NCBI RefSeq assembly: GCF_024166365.1 | Contig: NC_064822.1 | Location: forward strand, 108,248,823-108,312,822 | DNA length: 64,000 nt | Reading direction: 5' to 3' | From: Elephas maximus indicus | Taxonomy: Eukaryota; Chordata; Mammalia; Proboscidea; Elephantidae | In this document: positions 34,742 through 47,270 of the stretch, piece by piece | Layout: every line of letters starts with the position of its first letter | Position numbering within the stretch: the first letter of the stretch is position 1 | Made by a program: the position numbers and the translations under genes | The notes under the pieces: generated by a model | What the model was told of the DNA's origin: nothing | Database searches by the model: none | The model's input: the letters and a program-made list of their open reading frames with translations, nothing else

Positions 34742-34808
34742 CATCCTGGGTTTGGTTTGCCCAGGCAGTAAGTTACTTCTAGGTTCCCAGCACACCTCAG
34801 AGATAATC
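34742..34808 (-). promoter_or_regulatory. KRT76: KRT76 proximal promoter block shared with KRT3
   Basis: Text here (plus strand GGGTTTGGTTTGCCCAGGCA, then CAGCACACCTCAGAGATAAT) aligns with 56651-56716 upstream of KRT3 (GGGTTGGGTTTGCCTCAGAG, then CAAACACACCTTGAAAATAA) at a similar distance from the TATA box. The palindromic TGCC...GGCA core would suit an AP-2-type factor; that is inference. Confidence 0.5.
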
Positions 34809-34809
34809 C

Positions 34810-36370
34810 TCTGGACCAATGTGGCTTTGCTTTCTTAGCTTAATCACCCAAACTTGCCTCGGTTGACAAAAGATGGAAGCTCTCCTCCCTCCCATCATGT
34901 GATTTCCTCAAGGGTCTTAGGGAACCCAAGCAGCACAAGGTACAGCAAGATGCTTTGGGTTTAGACACCAGGGATTAGGAGCCACCAAGCCCCATGACAC
35001 AAAGGGTGAGGACCAGGAAACTTCCTCCAGATGAGCTGGGTCTTTCCCTGCAGTGCCAATGTGCCCACAGGCTCAGGCAGTGACCAAACGTGTTCCTCCC
35101 ACCATGGGCATTTTCTCCTTGTGGCATGTCACTCATGCCCACCACTTCAAAGAAATATCCAGAGAAGGGCCTACAGTGCAGGAGGAGGGGTGTGCACTCT
35201 GCCACCACTTCAGCCCCTCCCAAAAGCATCCATCTAAGCAAGCCTAGAGTTTGAGCCTGGAAATTTTGCTTATGGGAAAGGAAATAAAGTGGAGATAAAA
35301 TGTCTGACCAGGAGAAAAGAGTAGAGTCAAGATATGCAGCCACCAAGTGTGAAGCTTGGGGAGAGAGAGGAGACATGTGCAGGCACAAGGTCTCAGACCA
35401 AACCCATCCACCCACCATCCTGGACCTACAGCAGGTGATTTTTGGATCCATAAGCAAGAGGTAAAAGAAACTGGGGACTAGCTGGCTGGCAAAGTCACCT
35501 CAAGGATCCCATCCATCTTAGGATCGGACTGTGAACTGTGTCCCCAACTCAGATCTGTTGGCCTTTGGATCTCCTCCTCCATCACCTCCTGGTCTGGGTT
35601 AGATACCCCTCCATCTTTTCCCTCTACACTTTTCACTTTTCCCATTATAGTACTGCCATAAAATATTTGTCAGTACCCCTTCTTGGCTCTGAGCTCTGTG
35701 AGGGAAGGAGTTGAGTCTTACTCATTCTGAATCTTCAGCTTCTAGCACAGGTAAAACACACCACAAATGTATATTGACTGACTGATGATTGGTCTCTAAG
35801 AATATATAAATATCTAGATCCCACCCTAGTCCTGCAGAATGAAAATCTCTAGGAGAGAGGCTGAATATCTGTAGTTTTAATAAGCCCTTCCAGATAGTAC
35901 TTATGATTCTAGAAGTTTGGGAAGCCCTGGTCCAGACCATGGGTGTTCCATCTGGGCCTGGGTATAGGGAGTGGGAGGGGACTGGAAGACCCCTGATGGC
36001 AGAGCAGGTAAACAGATAAATTACTGCTCTAACTTCCAAGAGCTCAACCGTCCTCCACCCCCATGCCAAACCCACCTCCACGCTCAACCACACCACATAT
36101 GACAAGAGTGAATTCTCAGATTGTTTCCCATACATGGGCTTTCACAAGCTATGACAGGAGCAGGAGGGATTGACCCTAGATTCCCCGAGAAATAGATGGT
36201 GCATACAGCTTCAGAATTCCAGTCAAATAGGCAGCGAGCTCTCTGTCTCTCTGGGATGGTTTTTGGACAAGCCAGTCAGGGGCAGAGGATTGGTCTGAAA
36301 TACCCTGAAGAACCTCGAGTCAAGTGGTTTCAAGTGCTCTACAGCTAATTCTCAGTTCTGTACAAGTTGT
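34810..36370. other. Intergenic, upstream of KRT76; no gene seen
   Basis: No exon recognised. About 35640-35790 looks like an L2 3' end (GGCTCTGAGCTCTGTGAGGG and a CTGACTGA end). Confidence 0.45.
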
Positions 36371-36371
36371 C

Positions 36372-36580
36372 CAGAGTCAGTCGGCCTGGTTAGCATCTCA
36401 GCTCACTAGTTAATCACTTGGATAAATTCCCTAGCTTTTATGCGTTTTAGTTTCCTCAACTGTAAAATGGGGTAATAATAGCAGGTATTTTGTGGGGTTG
36501 TTGTGAGCATTAGTAAAGTTAAATAAACATACGATGCTTAGAACAGTGCTTGGTGCCTAGTAAGCACTGTACTTAGCTAC
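36372..36580 (+). repeat. MIR SINE
   Basis: Sense MIR: TTAGTTTCCTCAACTGTAAA, ATGGGGTAATAATAGCAGGT, GGTTGTTGTGAGCATTAGTA and GCCTAGTAAGCACTGTA. Confidence 0.85.
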
Positions 36581-36904
36581 TGGTACTCTATTTGGGGGCG
36601 TGGGGAAAGGGAATAGCTATGTCTGGCACTGGCTGTTCGCAGGATGACTTTACACCCCTGGGAAACTCACCACAGGATGCTAGGAAGAGGAAGCCGAATG
36701 TAAGTGGAGAGTAAGGAGGCTACCCTGGGTTAGTAGAGAGACTTCTGCAGAGATGGCGTTGGTCAGGTGACCTCAGGCCATGATTTAGACTAAGTCTGTG
36801 TCCTTTTCTGTCATACCTCTTCCTATCTCATTGGTTTGTGGTAAGACTCACAGGATGTAATGTAAGTGAAAGTCCTTTGAAAATTACAAAATACCACACA
36901 AGAG

Positions 36905-37085
36905 TAATCATGGAATTCAGAAAGCCTGGGTTCAGGTCCCACATCTCCCTCTCACTATGCAAGGACCTTGAACCAGGCACTTGACTTCTTTGAACCTTTC
37001 TTTCCTTATTTGTAAAAATAAGGATTCTACCTTACTTGCGGTGTTGTTTTGTGGTCCAAATACATAGTGTCCAGTAATAAATGTT
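36905..37085 (+). repeat. MIR SINE
   Basis: Sense MIR: AAAGCCTGGGTTCAGGTCCC, then CTTTCCTTATTTGTAAAAAT. Confidence 0.65.
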
Positions 37086-37589
37086 TGGGTTGTTTTCGTG
37101 AACGTTATCCTTCCATAGACAATCCATGAAGGGGAGCTTGTGTTGGGTTATTTTATGAGACATTTACTTCACCCATCAATTGAATGCCAATCCTTCTTGG
37201 TGAGGTCTTTACTCATATTCTTTGTAATTCCTTTAAAGGCAGAAAATCAAATGCCCTCCCTAGAAAGAAAGCTGAGCCAGGCTCACCTGAAGCCCCAGGT
37301 GAGAGCCCAAAGCAAACAAGGACAGGTATCAGTGTCTCCAATTCCCTTCCCCTCCCTTGGCTCCAGTGCTGAGGCTGTTCATCCCTGCCACCCTGGCATA
37401 AGCTACAGCAGAGTGATGGAGAGGTAATGGGTAGATTACAAAAGTACAAGTTTGGGTTGGGTCTAGCTAATCCACGTCTCTGAGCCTGCCAAAGCAGCAC
37501 CTTATTTAGCAGGTCGGGGTTGTTTTCTCAGCAGTTGACTGAAGCTGCTGAAAACATCCAGAGTTGCCATCCTCGGCAATATTTCTTTT

Positions 37590-37750
37590 CTTCACTGCAG
37601 AAACTTTTAGAGCAGTGGCGTCTAAATGGCCTGCCTACGGCCAGCAGTCTGTGTTCTAATCCCTCCCCTGCCAGAACCTTTCGTGTCAAAGTTGCCAAGT
37701 GACTGACCACTCTGGATCCTCATTTCACCACCTACAAAATAGAGGAGATT
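37590..37750 (+). repeat. MIR-like SINE remnant
   Basis: Weak sense MIR match around GGCCAGCAGTCTGTGTTCTA and ATCCTCATTTCACCACCTAC. Confidence 0.4.
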
Positions 37751-38284
37751 GTCACCAAACAGAGTTATTCCCTCTAACCAAATTGTTCTCTGGTATTTAA
37801 ACTGCAGTAAGAATCCTGGAGAGTTGCCTATAATGTAATTGTGAATCATTAGACAGTAATCACCTCTAGGCCAAAGTAGACAAACACGCCTCTTCACTCA
37901 GGAGCTGCTGAGGATGAGGGGGTGATTGGTGCTGCCCCTTTAAACATGTGGATTTGCAGGTCCAATTTTCAAGATAATCCTTCATTCTCAAAACAAGAAA
38001 AATGAACAGTCACTCTGGGCACGCTGCCCCTGGATTAAGAACTAGCACTCTTTTCTCCTTTCTGCCACGTGAAAACAAAAACCTATCACTACTGAAATAA
38101 CTTAAACAGTGAACAGTGAAAAAATATCTCCATATAGAGAAGGCTTCCTTTACAGGTAAAGCTTGATAAAGAAGTAAACACCAAAGTATGATTATGTCCC
38201 TTTGTTACTAAGTCTTAGCTGTTAGCAATCACTATTTATTCTAACTCTGGTCATATCTCCAGACTTTTTAAAAATACTCTTCAA
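37751..38284. other. Intergenic, no gene seen
   Basis: Unique-looking AT-rich DNA without recognisable exons. Confidence 0.4.
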
Positions 38285-38555
38285 AACCAAAAAAAAAAAA
38301 GATTCAAACCCATTGCCGTCGAGCTAATTTCGACTCATGGTGACTCCATGTGTTGCAGAGTAGAACTGCTCCACAGGATTTTCTTGGCTGTAGTCTTTTT
38401 GAAAGCAGATCACCAGGTCTTTCTTCTGTGGCATTGCTAAACCAAAAACCAAACCCAGTGTCGTGGAGTCAATTCTGACTTGTAGCTGGGTGGGTTCAAA
38501 CCGCCAATCTTTAGGTTAGTCTAGTGCAAACCATTTGCACCACCCAGGATTCCTT
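38285..38555 (-). mobile_element. AfroSINE interrupted by a second SINE piece
   Basis: Antisense long-form AfroSINE from its A-rich 3' end to the CACCCAGGATTCC head. Inside it, at about 38433-38485, lies another AfroSINE 3' end (AAACCAAAAACCAAACCCAG and GTCGTGGAGTCAATTCTGAC), after which the first copy continues. The target-site duplication AAAATACTCTTCAA (38271-38284) and AAAATACCCTTCAA (38556-38569) encloses both. Confidence 0.85.
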
Positions 38556-38569
38556 AAAATACCCTTCAA

Positions 38570-39247
38570 CTCACCCCTAAATTCTTATCTGGCACTTGGA
38601 TCTCTCCCAGAGCTTGTCCAGAGGAGACAAAATAGCCTTGATAACAAGGTTTTTTGTGGTCAAAAAATTTGAGAAATGTGAATTTTATATCTCTTTGGGG
38701 ATTTTAATCGAGTTCATTAGCATATTAAAAGCACGATGAAGTCCTACAGAAAAGATACTTTTTATCTTTATTAACCTGTTTCCCAAATATACTTAACAAC
38801 AAAATCTTTTTATTTTAACACCTACTAACATGCTGTCGAACACACTTGGGGAAACACTAGTCCAATTACCCATGGAGGATGGATGAGAGTGTGGAGATAG
38901 ACTACTCAGGAGGGGTTAGGGCATAAGGTCAAGGAGACTCACCTGATCCCTAGGAGAAAGCACTTGCTCTGAGTGAGACAGCAGAAAGTTGAGGCCCGGG
39001 GGGTGGAAAAAGCAGGGAGAAGGGCACTGGGACCCCATAAAAATGAGAAGTTCCCTGAGGACCAACTTGTCTGTCAGTGAACGTTTCTCACCAGCCTGGG
39101 TCTTTCTGAAAGTCATCCGCATCATGCTAATTTGAGAGAGATTCCCCTCAGGAGGCACTCTGGGAAAGAGACCTCATCCTTTTAATTGTCATGCTTGGTT
39201 CTCTAGAACTCAAATGACAGCACCACCCCACCCTATTCCCTTGCAGC
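38570..39247. other. Intergenic, no gene seen
   Basis: No recognisable exon, RNA gene or repeat. Confidence 0.4.
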
Positions 39248-39384
39248 TTCTTATCGTTGTCAACTGCCTTCACGTTAGCGTCCTACTCACGGACAGTGGA
39301 AGGAACCACGGCCAGACCATTGTGAGCCATAAGGATTTTTTGGCTGATTTTTCAGAAGTAGATCACCAGGTCTTTCTTCCTCCC
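39248..39384 (-). mobile_element. Worn AfroSINE fragment
   Basis: Keeps the long-form middle segment GGCTGATTTTTCAGAAGTAG and ATCACCAGGTCTTTCTTCC; the 3' part is very degraded. Confidence 0.65.
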
Positions 39385-39392
39385 TTGCAGCT

Positions 39393-39600
39393 TAGAGGAG
39401 TGGAGAGCATGGAGGCCTTGAAGTTAGGCTTGTGTTCAAATCCCACTCTCACCACTTTCCGATTGCACAGCCTTGGGTGAGAAGCTTTACCCTCTGGGCC
39501 TCAGATTTCTGTTGTGTAAATTGAGGTTAGCAATAGCTTCCTGATAGGCTAGCTGTGAGGGCTGAAGTGTTAGGCCTTCATACAACAGCAGGTGCTCAGA
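39393..39600 (+). repeat. MIR SINE
   Basis: Sense MIR: CTTGTGTTCAAATCCCACTC, CCTCTGGGCCTCAGATTTCT and CAACAGCAGGTGCTCAGAAC. It joins directly to the AfroSINE fragment. Confidence 0.75.
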
Positions 39601-40000
39601 ACATGGCAGCTCTTGTGATGATGGTGTGATGATGTACAAAGCTTTCCTGGAAGGTGTGAGTTTGGAGACTGAAGAAGGGAGGAGCTCTGAGGGGTGGCCC
39701 AGTTTGAGGTAAATGCAACACTGAAGTCAGTGATGATTTTTGCAAAGAATCATAGCATCTGCCTTGGGAATGACGTAAAAGCCATTCCTCCATGCCTGGC
39801 CAAGCCAGTTTCCCATAACAAGTGTCATCGATAATGCAACCCATCAGTCAAAAAATATTTATTGAGCTACTGCATACTTCCCAGAATTGTTTTAGTGGAC
39901 TTGTTTTAGTGGAAATAATTTCCCCTTTCAAATTTTTACCAGCAGTACTTTGGTAAAGGATAAGCCTCCTACTGCCGATCTGTGAAAAGAACATAAAAAT
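39601..40000. other. Intergenic, no gene seen
   Basis: Unique-looking sequence; no exon recognised. Confidence 0.4.
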
Positions 40001-40190
40001 AGCTACCATTGACTGAGTGCCTGCCACATACCAGGTGCTGAAATAGTCTTTTTACAAGTACCATTTCTAACTGTCATTAAAACTCTGCAAGGTCAGAATT
40101 TCTTTCACATTTTACAGACAATAACACTGAGGCTTACTGAGGTTAATTAAGTCGCTGGAATTTTAATCAGAATATCCAACTCCAATATCT
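40001..40190 (-). repeat. MIR SINE
   Basis: Antisense MIR: TGAGTGCCTGCCACATACCA, ACTCTGCAAGGTCAGAATTT and TTTTACAGACAATAACACTG. Confidence 0.7.
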
Positions 40191-40631
40191 GTCATAAATT
40201 CATGGATCATTTTTTTCTATGTGGGCTTCAGCAAGTCAGATTACACCATCCCAGGGAGGAAAGTCCATCTTAACTTTTAAAGAAGCCACCCATGGAATGT
40301 GATGGATAAACTTGCCTTGAAGCATCACCTCGTGTTAGTGAAAACAGTTTAAAGTCTTATGAATTCCTCTTTGGCCTCAAAGAGAAATGCCATCATTATC
40401 AAGGAGCTTCCCAATCAACCATTCTGACTTCTCCCACTGGAGATTAGAATTCTCCAGGGTTGAAGGTGGACCTGCTCACCCTCACAGGGCCTCCCTTAGC
40501 CGTAGACCCCTCTCCTGCTAATGCATGAACTTCAGGCTCCTCAAGGCTCAAAGAGTTGTTAGCACCACATGCCAGGGCTGGTCCAAGACAGAGCACCCAG
40601 GAGACCGAGAAGAGGTCAGAAAGCCATGTTC

Positions 40632-40875
40632 AGCAGCATAGCACAGTGCTTACATGTGCAGGCTTTGGATTTGAGGCCCAGATGTGCCACTTCCCATCTG
40701 TGTGATACGGGGCAAATTACACTACTTCTCTAAGCTGCAGTTTCTGCATCTGAAAAACAAGGATAATTACTACCTGCCTCCTATGGTGGTTGTGAGGATT
40801 AAATGAGAAGACATGTACAAAATGCTCAGTGTATGACTTATACCAGTTAGTGCCAAACAAAAGTTAGTTATTTAA
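40632..40875 (+). repeat. MIR SINE
   Basis: Long sense MIR: GCATAGCACAGTGCTTACAT, GATGTGCCACTTCCCATCTG, CAGTTTCTGCATCTGAAAAA and GTGGTTGTGAGGATTAAATG. Confidence 0.88.
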
Positions 40876-41568
40876 TCATGTTGTTTTTAACTAGTCAGGA
40901 TATCAGTTACATTTAGGAATCTGCCCTTCTCAAACATTTCATTAGCCCTACTATGGGCCAGGTACTGTGCTCGGCACTGGGGGCATAAAGATGAATAAGG
41001 CACATCTATCCCTCCACGTATTTTCTATTCTAGTAGGGAGGACAAGAACAGACACTGAAACTAGTCATTGTGATAAAATATGGCAAGTAATGGAAACAAA
41101 AACCAAAATCACATGGGAATACAGAAGACAGACGTTCAGTGCCTAGTGAGAATCCAGGAAAGCTCTCAGGAGGTGATGGCTGAGTGATCTTCAAGAATAA
41201 ATAAGGACTATGCAGGAGGCTGAAGGTGGAATGGGCATTGCTGGCAAAGGGAGCAGATCATCAAAGGCACAGAGGCATAAAGTAGCCTGGTTTACTCCAG
41301 GACTGCGAGCGCCTAGTGGGTCACTAGCAGACTGGAAAGTACCCAATAAGGCCACACTGCTAACCTGGGTTGTTTCCTATAACTTTGCTCAGAGCAAAAG
41401 GGCATTTTTATTTGACAAATGTCCATCTTACAAACAAAAAAACTGCTAAAAAGTTATAATTCTGTCATATTCAGAAGGGTCTACACTCCCTCAGCTTTAC
41501 AGGATTATCTCTCTAGCTGAGGGTCCTTTCCTAGGTAGAGGAGTGGATACAATAACCTCTTGCTTTGA
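40876..41568. other. Intergenic, no gene seen
   Basis: Around 40925-41200 the phrases CTACTATGGGCCAGGTACTG and GTACTGTGCTCGGCACTGGG suggest an old mammal-wide repeat. No gene recognised. Confidence 0.4.
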
Positions 41569-41757
41569 TTCAGCATTTCTCAACAGCAGCACTATCAACA
41601 TTTTAAACAAGATAATTCTTTGCTGTAGGGGGATGTCCTGTGCATTATAGGATATTTAGTACTATCCCTGGCCTCAACCCATTAGATTCCATTACCATCC
41701 CCGGTTGTGACAACCACAAATGTCTCCAGACAATTGTCCCCGCTGAAAACCACTGCT
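41569..41757 (+). mobile_element. MER20-like hAT-Charlie DNA transposon
   Basis: Matches the MER20 pattern: GCACTATCAACATTTTAAAC, GGGGGATGTCCTGTGCATTA, TCCCTGGCCTCAACCCATTA and GTGACAACCACAAATGTCTC, ending GAAAACCACTG. Confidence 0.88.
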
Positions 41758-42421
41758 TTTGTGCCATCCTTTCCTACCCTCTTCTTCTCCAGGGGTTGAT
41801 GGAACTGTCAGCTTTCTGTCTTGTCACCGTGGATGCCAAAGGTCCCAGCTTGCTCTCACTACCCCGACACCTATGGGTCCCTAGGAGAACTAACACTGGG
41901 CTGGAAGGGGTGGTGGTGATTAGCTTGATCGTAGGCAAAATAGAGATCTACTCTGTGCAGTTTCCATGCAAGAGGGGCTTGTTAGGGATACAGAGAAAAT
42001 AGGCGAAGCAGTTTTTTCAGAACTTAAATGAGTTTCTCTCAGTCGTCTCAAATGTATTGCAACGTGCCCACATTCTTGGTCTTTGTTAGCAGATAGAGAA
42101 TGCACATGCGCCCAAGTGCTGAGAGGGCTGAGTGAAGGGCCAGCCCAAATCTCAAAGATGAAACTTCAGATGATTGACTAACAAAACCCCACCCAGTTAT
42201 AGGCAACAGAGAGAACAGTCATATCGAGATTTACCTATACATTACGTAAGACTTTATGTGCAAACCTTGATCATCAGCAGTCAAGCCTGGATTATCCACA
42301 AGCAGGTGCTGAATTACTTTCAGATTCTTGTGGGAAACGATCCCCTGGTTTTCTTAACTGAGTCTTTTGAGGACGTGATGTCACCATCACTGTTGATATT
42401 TGCTCCGGCCTATGCCTACAT
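41758..42421. other. Intergenic, no gene seen
   Basis: No recognisable exon or repeat up to the SINE that carries the L1 insertion. Confidence 0.4.
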
Positions 42422-45400
42422 CCGGGAGTCCCTGGGTAGTGCAAAAAATTAAGGCATTTGGCTGTTAACCAAAAGGTTGGAGGCTTGGATCCACCCAGAG
42501 GTGTCTTGGGAAAAGGGCCTGTTGATCTACTTCTAAAAAAGCAGCCGTTAAAAATCCTATGAGGATGGGAAAAATATATCAAGCAAACAACAATCAAAAA
42601 CAGCAGGAGTGGCAATAGTAATTTCTGACAAAATAGGTTTTACAGTTAAATCCATCAGAAAGGATAAGAAAGGACACTATATAATGATTAAAGGGACAAT
42701 ACACCAAGAAGATATAACCACATTAAATATTTATGCACCCAATGACAGGGCTGCAAGATACATAAAACAAACTCTATCAGCATTGAAAAGTGAGATAGAC
42801 AGCTCCACAATAATAGTAGGAGACTTTAACACACCGCTCTCAATGAAGGACAGGACATCCAGAAAGAAGCTCAATAAAGACACACAAGATCTAAATGCCA
42901 CAATCAACCAACTTGACCTCATAGACGTATACAGAACACTCTACCCAACAGCAACCAAGTATACTCTCTTTTCTAGTGCACATGCAACAGTCTCTGGAAT
43001 ACACCACATATTAGGTCATAAAGCAAGCCTTAGCAGACTCCAAAACATTGAAATACTACAAAGCATCTTCTCTGACCATAAGGCCATAAAAGCGGAAATC
43101 AATAACAGGAAAAGCAGGGGGGGGAATCAAACATTTGGAAACTGAACAATACCCTGCTCAAAAAAGACTGGATTATAGAAGACATTAAGAAAGGAATAAA
43201 GAAATACATAGAATCCAATGAGAATGAAAACACTTCCTATCAGAACCTTTGGGACACAGCAAAAGCACTGCCAAGAGGTCAATTTATATCAATAAATGCA
43301 CACATCCAAAAAGAAGAAAGGGCCAAAATCAAAGAATTATCCCTACAACTTGAACAAATAGAAAGAGAGCAACAAAAGAAACCCACAGGCACCAGAAGAA
43401 AACAAATAATAAAAATTAGAGCTGAACTAAATGAAATAGAAAACAGAAAAACAATTGAAAGAATTAACAAGACCAAAAGCTGGTTTTTTGAAAAAATCAA
43501 CAAAATTGATAAACCCTTGACCAAACTGACAAGAGAAAAACAGGACCGGAAGCAAATAACCCAAATAAGAAATGAGATGGGCAATATTACAACAGACCCA
43601 ACTGAAATTAAAAGAATCATATCAGATTACTATGAAAAATTATACTCAAACAAATCTGAAAACCAAGAAGAAATGGATGAATTCCTAGAAACACACTACC
43701 TACCTAAACTAACACAAACAGAGGTAGAAAAATTAAATAGACCCATAACAAGAGAAGAGATTGAAAAAGTAATTAAAAAACTCCCAACCAAAAAAAGCCC
43801 TGCTGGAGACGGCTTCGCTGCAGAGTTCTACCAAACCTTCAGAGAAGAGTTAACACCACTACTACTAAAGGTATTTCAGAGCATAGAAAAAGACGGAATA
43901 CTACCAAACACATTCTATGGAGCCACCATATCCCTGATACCAAAACCAGGTGAAAACACCACAAGAGAAAATTATAGACCTATATCCCTCCTGAACGTAG
44001 ATACAAAAATCCTCAACAAAATTCTAGCCAATAGAATTCAACAACACATAAAAAAATAATTCACCATGACCAAGTGGGATTCATACCAGGTATGCAGGGA
44101 TGGTTCAACATTAGAAAAACAATTAACGTAACCCACCATATAAATAAAACAAAAGACAAGAATCACATGATTTTTATCAATTGAGGCAGAAAAGGCATTT
44201 GACAAAGTTCAACACTCATTCATGATAAAAACTCTCAGCAAAATAGGAATAGAAGGAAAATTCCTCAACATAATAAAGGGCATTTATACAAAGCCAACAG
44301 TCAACATCACCCTAAATGGAGAGAGCCTGAAAGCATTCCCACCGAGATCGGGAACCAGACAAGGATGTCATTTATCACCACTCTTATTCAACATTGTGCT
44401 GGAGGTCCTAGCCAGAGCAATTAGGCTAGATAAGGAAATAAAGGGCATCCAGATTGGCAAGGAAGAAGTCAAAGTATCTCTATGTGCAGGTGATATGATC
44501 TTATACTCAGAAAACCCTAAAGAATCCTCCAGAAAACTACTGAAACTACTAGAAGAGTTCAGCAGAGTGTCGGGTTACAAGATAAACATACAAAAATCAG
44601 TTGGATTCCTCTACAGCAACAAAAAGAACATCGAGGAGGAAATCACCAAATCAATGCCATTTACAGTAGCCCCCAAGGAGATAAAATACTTGGGAATAAA
44701 CCTTACCAGAGATGTAAAAGACTTACACAAAGAAAACTACACTACACTTCTGCAAGAAACCAAAAGAGACTTACATAAGTGGAAAAACATACCTTGCTCA
44801 TGGATAGGAAGACTTAACATTATAAAAATGTCTATTCTACAAAAGCGATCTATACATTTAATGCAATTCCAATCCAAATTCCAACAACAATCTTTAATGA
44901 GATGGAGAAACAAATCACCAACTTTATATGGAAGGGAAAGAGGCCCCAGATAAATAAGGCATTACTGAAGAAGAAGAAGAAGAAAGAGGCCTTACTTTAC
45001 CTGATTTTAGAACCTATTAAACCGCCACAGTGGTCGAAACAGCCTGGTACTGGTACAACAGATTCATGGACCAACGGAACAGAATTGAGAATCCAGACAT
45101 AAATCCACCCACATATGAGCAGTTGTTATTTGACAAAGGCCCCAAAACAGTTAAATGAGGAAAAGGCAGTCTTTTTAAAAAACGGTGCTAGCGTAACTGG
45201 ATATCCATCTGCAAAAAAATGAAACAAGACCCATACCTCACTCCATGCACAAAAATGAGCTCAAATGGATCAAAGGCCTAAATATAAAATCTAAAACAAT
45301 GAAGATCATGAAAGAAAAAATAGGCACAACTTTAGGAGCCCTAATACATGGCATAAACAGTATACAAAACATTATTAAGAATGCAGAAGAAAACCTAGAT

Positions 45401-47270
45401 AACTGGGAGCTCCTAAAAATCAAACACCTATGCTCATCCAAAGACTTCACCAAAAGAGTAAAAAGACTACCTACAGACTGGGAAAAGTTTTTAGCTATGA
45501 CATTTCTCATCAGCACCTGACCTCTAAAATCTACATGATACTGCAAAAACTCAACTACAAAAAGACAAATAACCCAATTAAAAAATGGGCAAAAGATATG
45601 AATAGACACTTCACTAAAGAAGACATCCAGGTAGCTAACGGATACATGAGGAAATGTTCATGATCATTAGACATTAGAGAAATGCAGATCAAAGCTACAA
45701 TGAGATTTAATCTCACTCCAACAAAGCTGGCATTAATCCAAAAAACACAAAATAATAAATGTTGGAGAGGCTGTGGAGAGATTGGAACACCTACACACTG
45801 CTGGTAGGAATGTCAAATGGTACAACCACTCTGGAAATCGATTTGGCGCTTCCTTAAAAAGCTAGAAATCGGACTACCATACGATCCAGCAATCCCACTC
45901 CTCAGAATATATTCTAGAGAAATAAGAGCCTTTACATGAACAGATATATGCACACCCATGTTTATTGCAGCACTGTTTACAATAGCAAAACCATGGAAGC
46001 AACCAAGGTGCCCATCAATGCACGAATGGTTAAATAAATTGTGGTATATTCACACAATGGAATACTACACATCGATAAAGAACAGTGAGGAATCTGAGAA
46101 ACATTTCATAACATGGAGGAACCTGGAAGGCATCATGCTGAGTGAAATTAGTCAGTTGCAAAAGGATAAATATTGTATGAGACCACTATTATAAGAACTT
46201 GAGAAATATTTTAAACTGAGAAGAAAACATTCGTTTGTGGTTAAGAGAGGGGGGAGGGAGGGAGGGTGGGAGAGGGGTATTCACTAATTAGATAGTAGAT
46301 AAGAACTACTTTAGGTGAAGGGAAAGACAGCATACAGTACAGGGGAGGTCAGCACAATTGGACTAAACCAAAAGCAAAGAAGTTTCCTGAATAAACGGAA
46401 TGCTTCGAAGGCCATTGTAGCAGGGGCAGGGGTTTGGCGACCATGATTTCAGGAGACTTCTAAGTCAGTTGGCATAATAAAATCTATTAAGAAAACATTC
46501 TGCATCCCACTTTGAAGAGTGGCATCTGGGGTCTTAAACTCTAGCAAGCAGCCATCTAAGATGCATCAATTGGTCTCAACCCACCTGGATCAAAGGAGAA
46601 TGAAGAACACCAAGGACACAAGGTGATTATGAGCCCAAGAAACAGAAAGGGCCACATGAACCAGAGACTACAACAGCCTGAGACCAGAAGAACTAGATGG
46701 CGCCCAGCTACAACTGATGGCTCCCCTGACAGGGAACACAACAGAGAACCCCTGAGGGAGCAGGAGAGCAGTGGGATGCAGACGCCAAATTCTCATAAAA
46801 AGACCAGACTTAATGATCTGACTGAGACTGGAGGGACCCCAGTGGTCACGGACCCCAGACCTTCTGTTCGCCCAGGACAGGAACCATTCCCGAAGCCAAC
46901 TCTTCAACATGGGTTGGACTGGACAATGGGTTGGTGAGGGATGCTGGTGAGGAGTGAGCTTCTTGGATCAGGTGGACACTTTGAGACTATGTTGGCATCT
47001 CCTGCCTGGAGGGGAGATGAGAGGGTGGAGGGGGTTAGAAGCTGGCGAAATGGACACGAAAAGAGAGAGTGGAGGGAGAGAGCGGGCTGTCTCATTACAG
47101 GGAGAGTAATTGGGAGTATGTAGCAAGGTGTATATAAGTTTTGGTGTGAGAAATTGACTTGATTTGTAAACTTCCACTTAACGCACAATAAAAATTATTA
47201 AAAAAAAAAAAAAAACCCTATGGAGCACACGGGCTCGCCATGAGTCAGGGTTGACTCGACAGCAACTGAA
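42422..47270 (+). mobile_element. AfroSINE split in two by an L1
   Basis: The left part (42422-42564) runs from GGGAGTCCCTGGGTAGTGCA through CCAAAAGGTTGGAGGCTTGG to GCAGCCGTTAAAAATCCTAT. The right part (about 47211-47270) continues with CCCTATGGAGCACACGGGCT and ends GGTTGACTCGACAGCAACTG. The outer target-site duplication is ATGCCTACA at left and ATGCCTGTA at right. Confidence 0.88.
42565..47210 (+). mobile_element. 5'-truncated L1 LINE with most of ORF2
   Basis: LINE-1, 4.65 kb, starting inside the endonuclease domain (AGVAIVISDKIGF, GDFNTPLSMKDR, FSDHKAIKAEI in 42609-43145). Reverse transcriptase pieces follow: [16 protein letters not shown] and [20 protein letters not shown] (43517-44059), then [20 protein letters not shown] (44222-44953). 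The catalytic FADD box reads CAGD, losing the first aspartate. The C-terminal region runs to about 46194 (MHEWLNKLWYIHTMEYY). The frame is broken several times, for example after 43142 and in 44059-44221. The 3' UTR is about 1 kb, has a GGGAGGGAGGGAGGG tract near 46250, and ends CACAATAAAAATTATT plus poly(A). AAAAATCCTATGAGG (42550-42564) and AAAAACCCTATGGAG (47211-47225) form a worn target-site duplication. It is dead. Confidence 0.93.

Noticed and set aside
42609-44953. Possible functional reverse transcriptase gene
   Set aside because: The L1 is 5'-truncated, broken in frame more than once, and the catalytic FADD reads CAGD.
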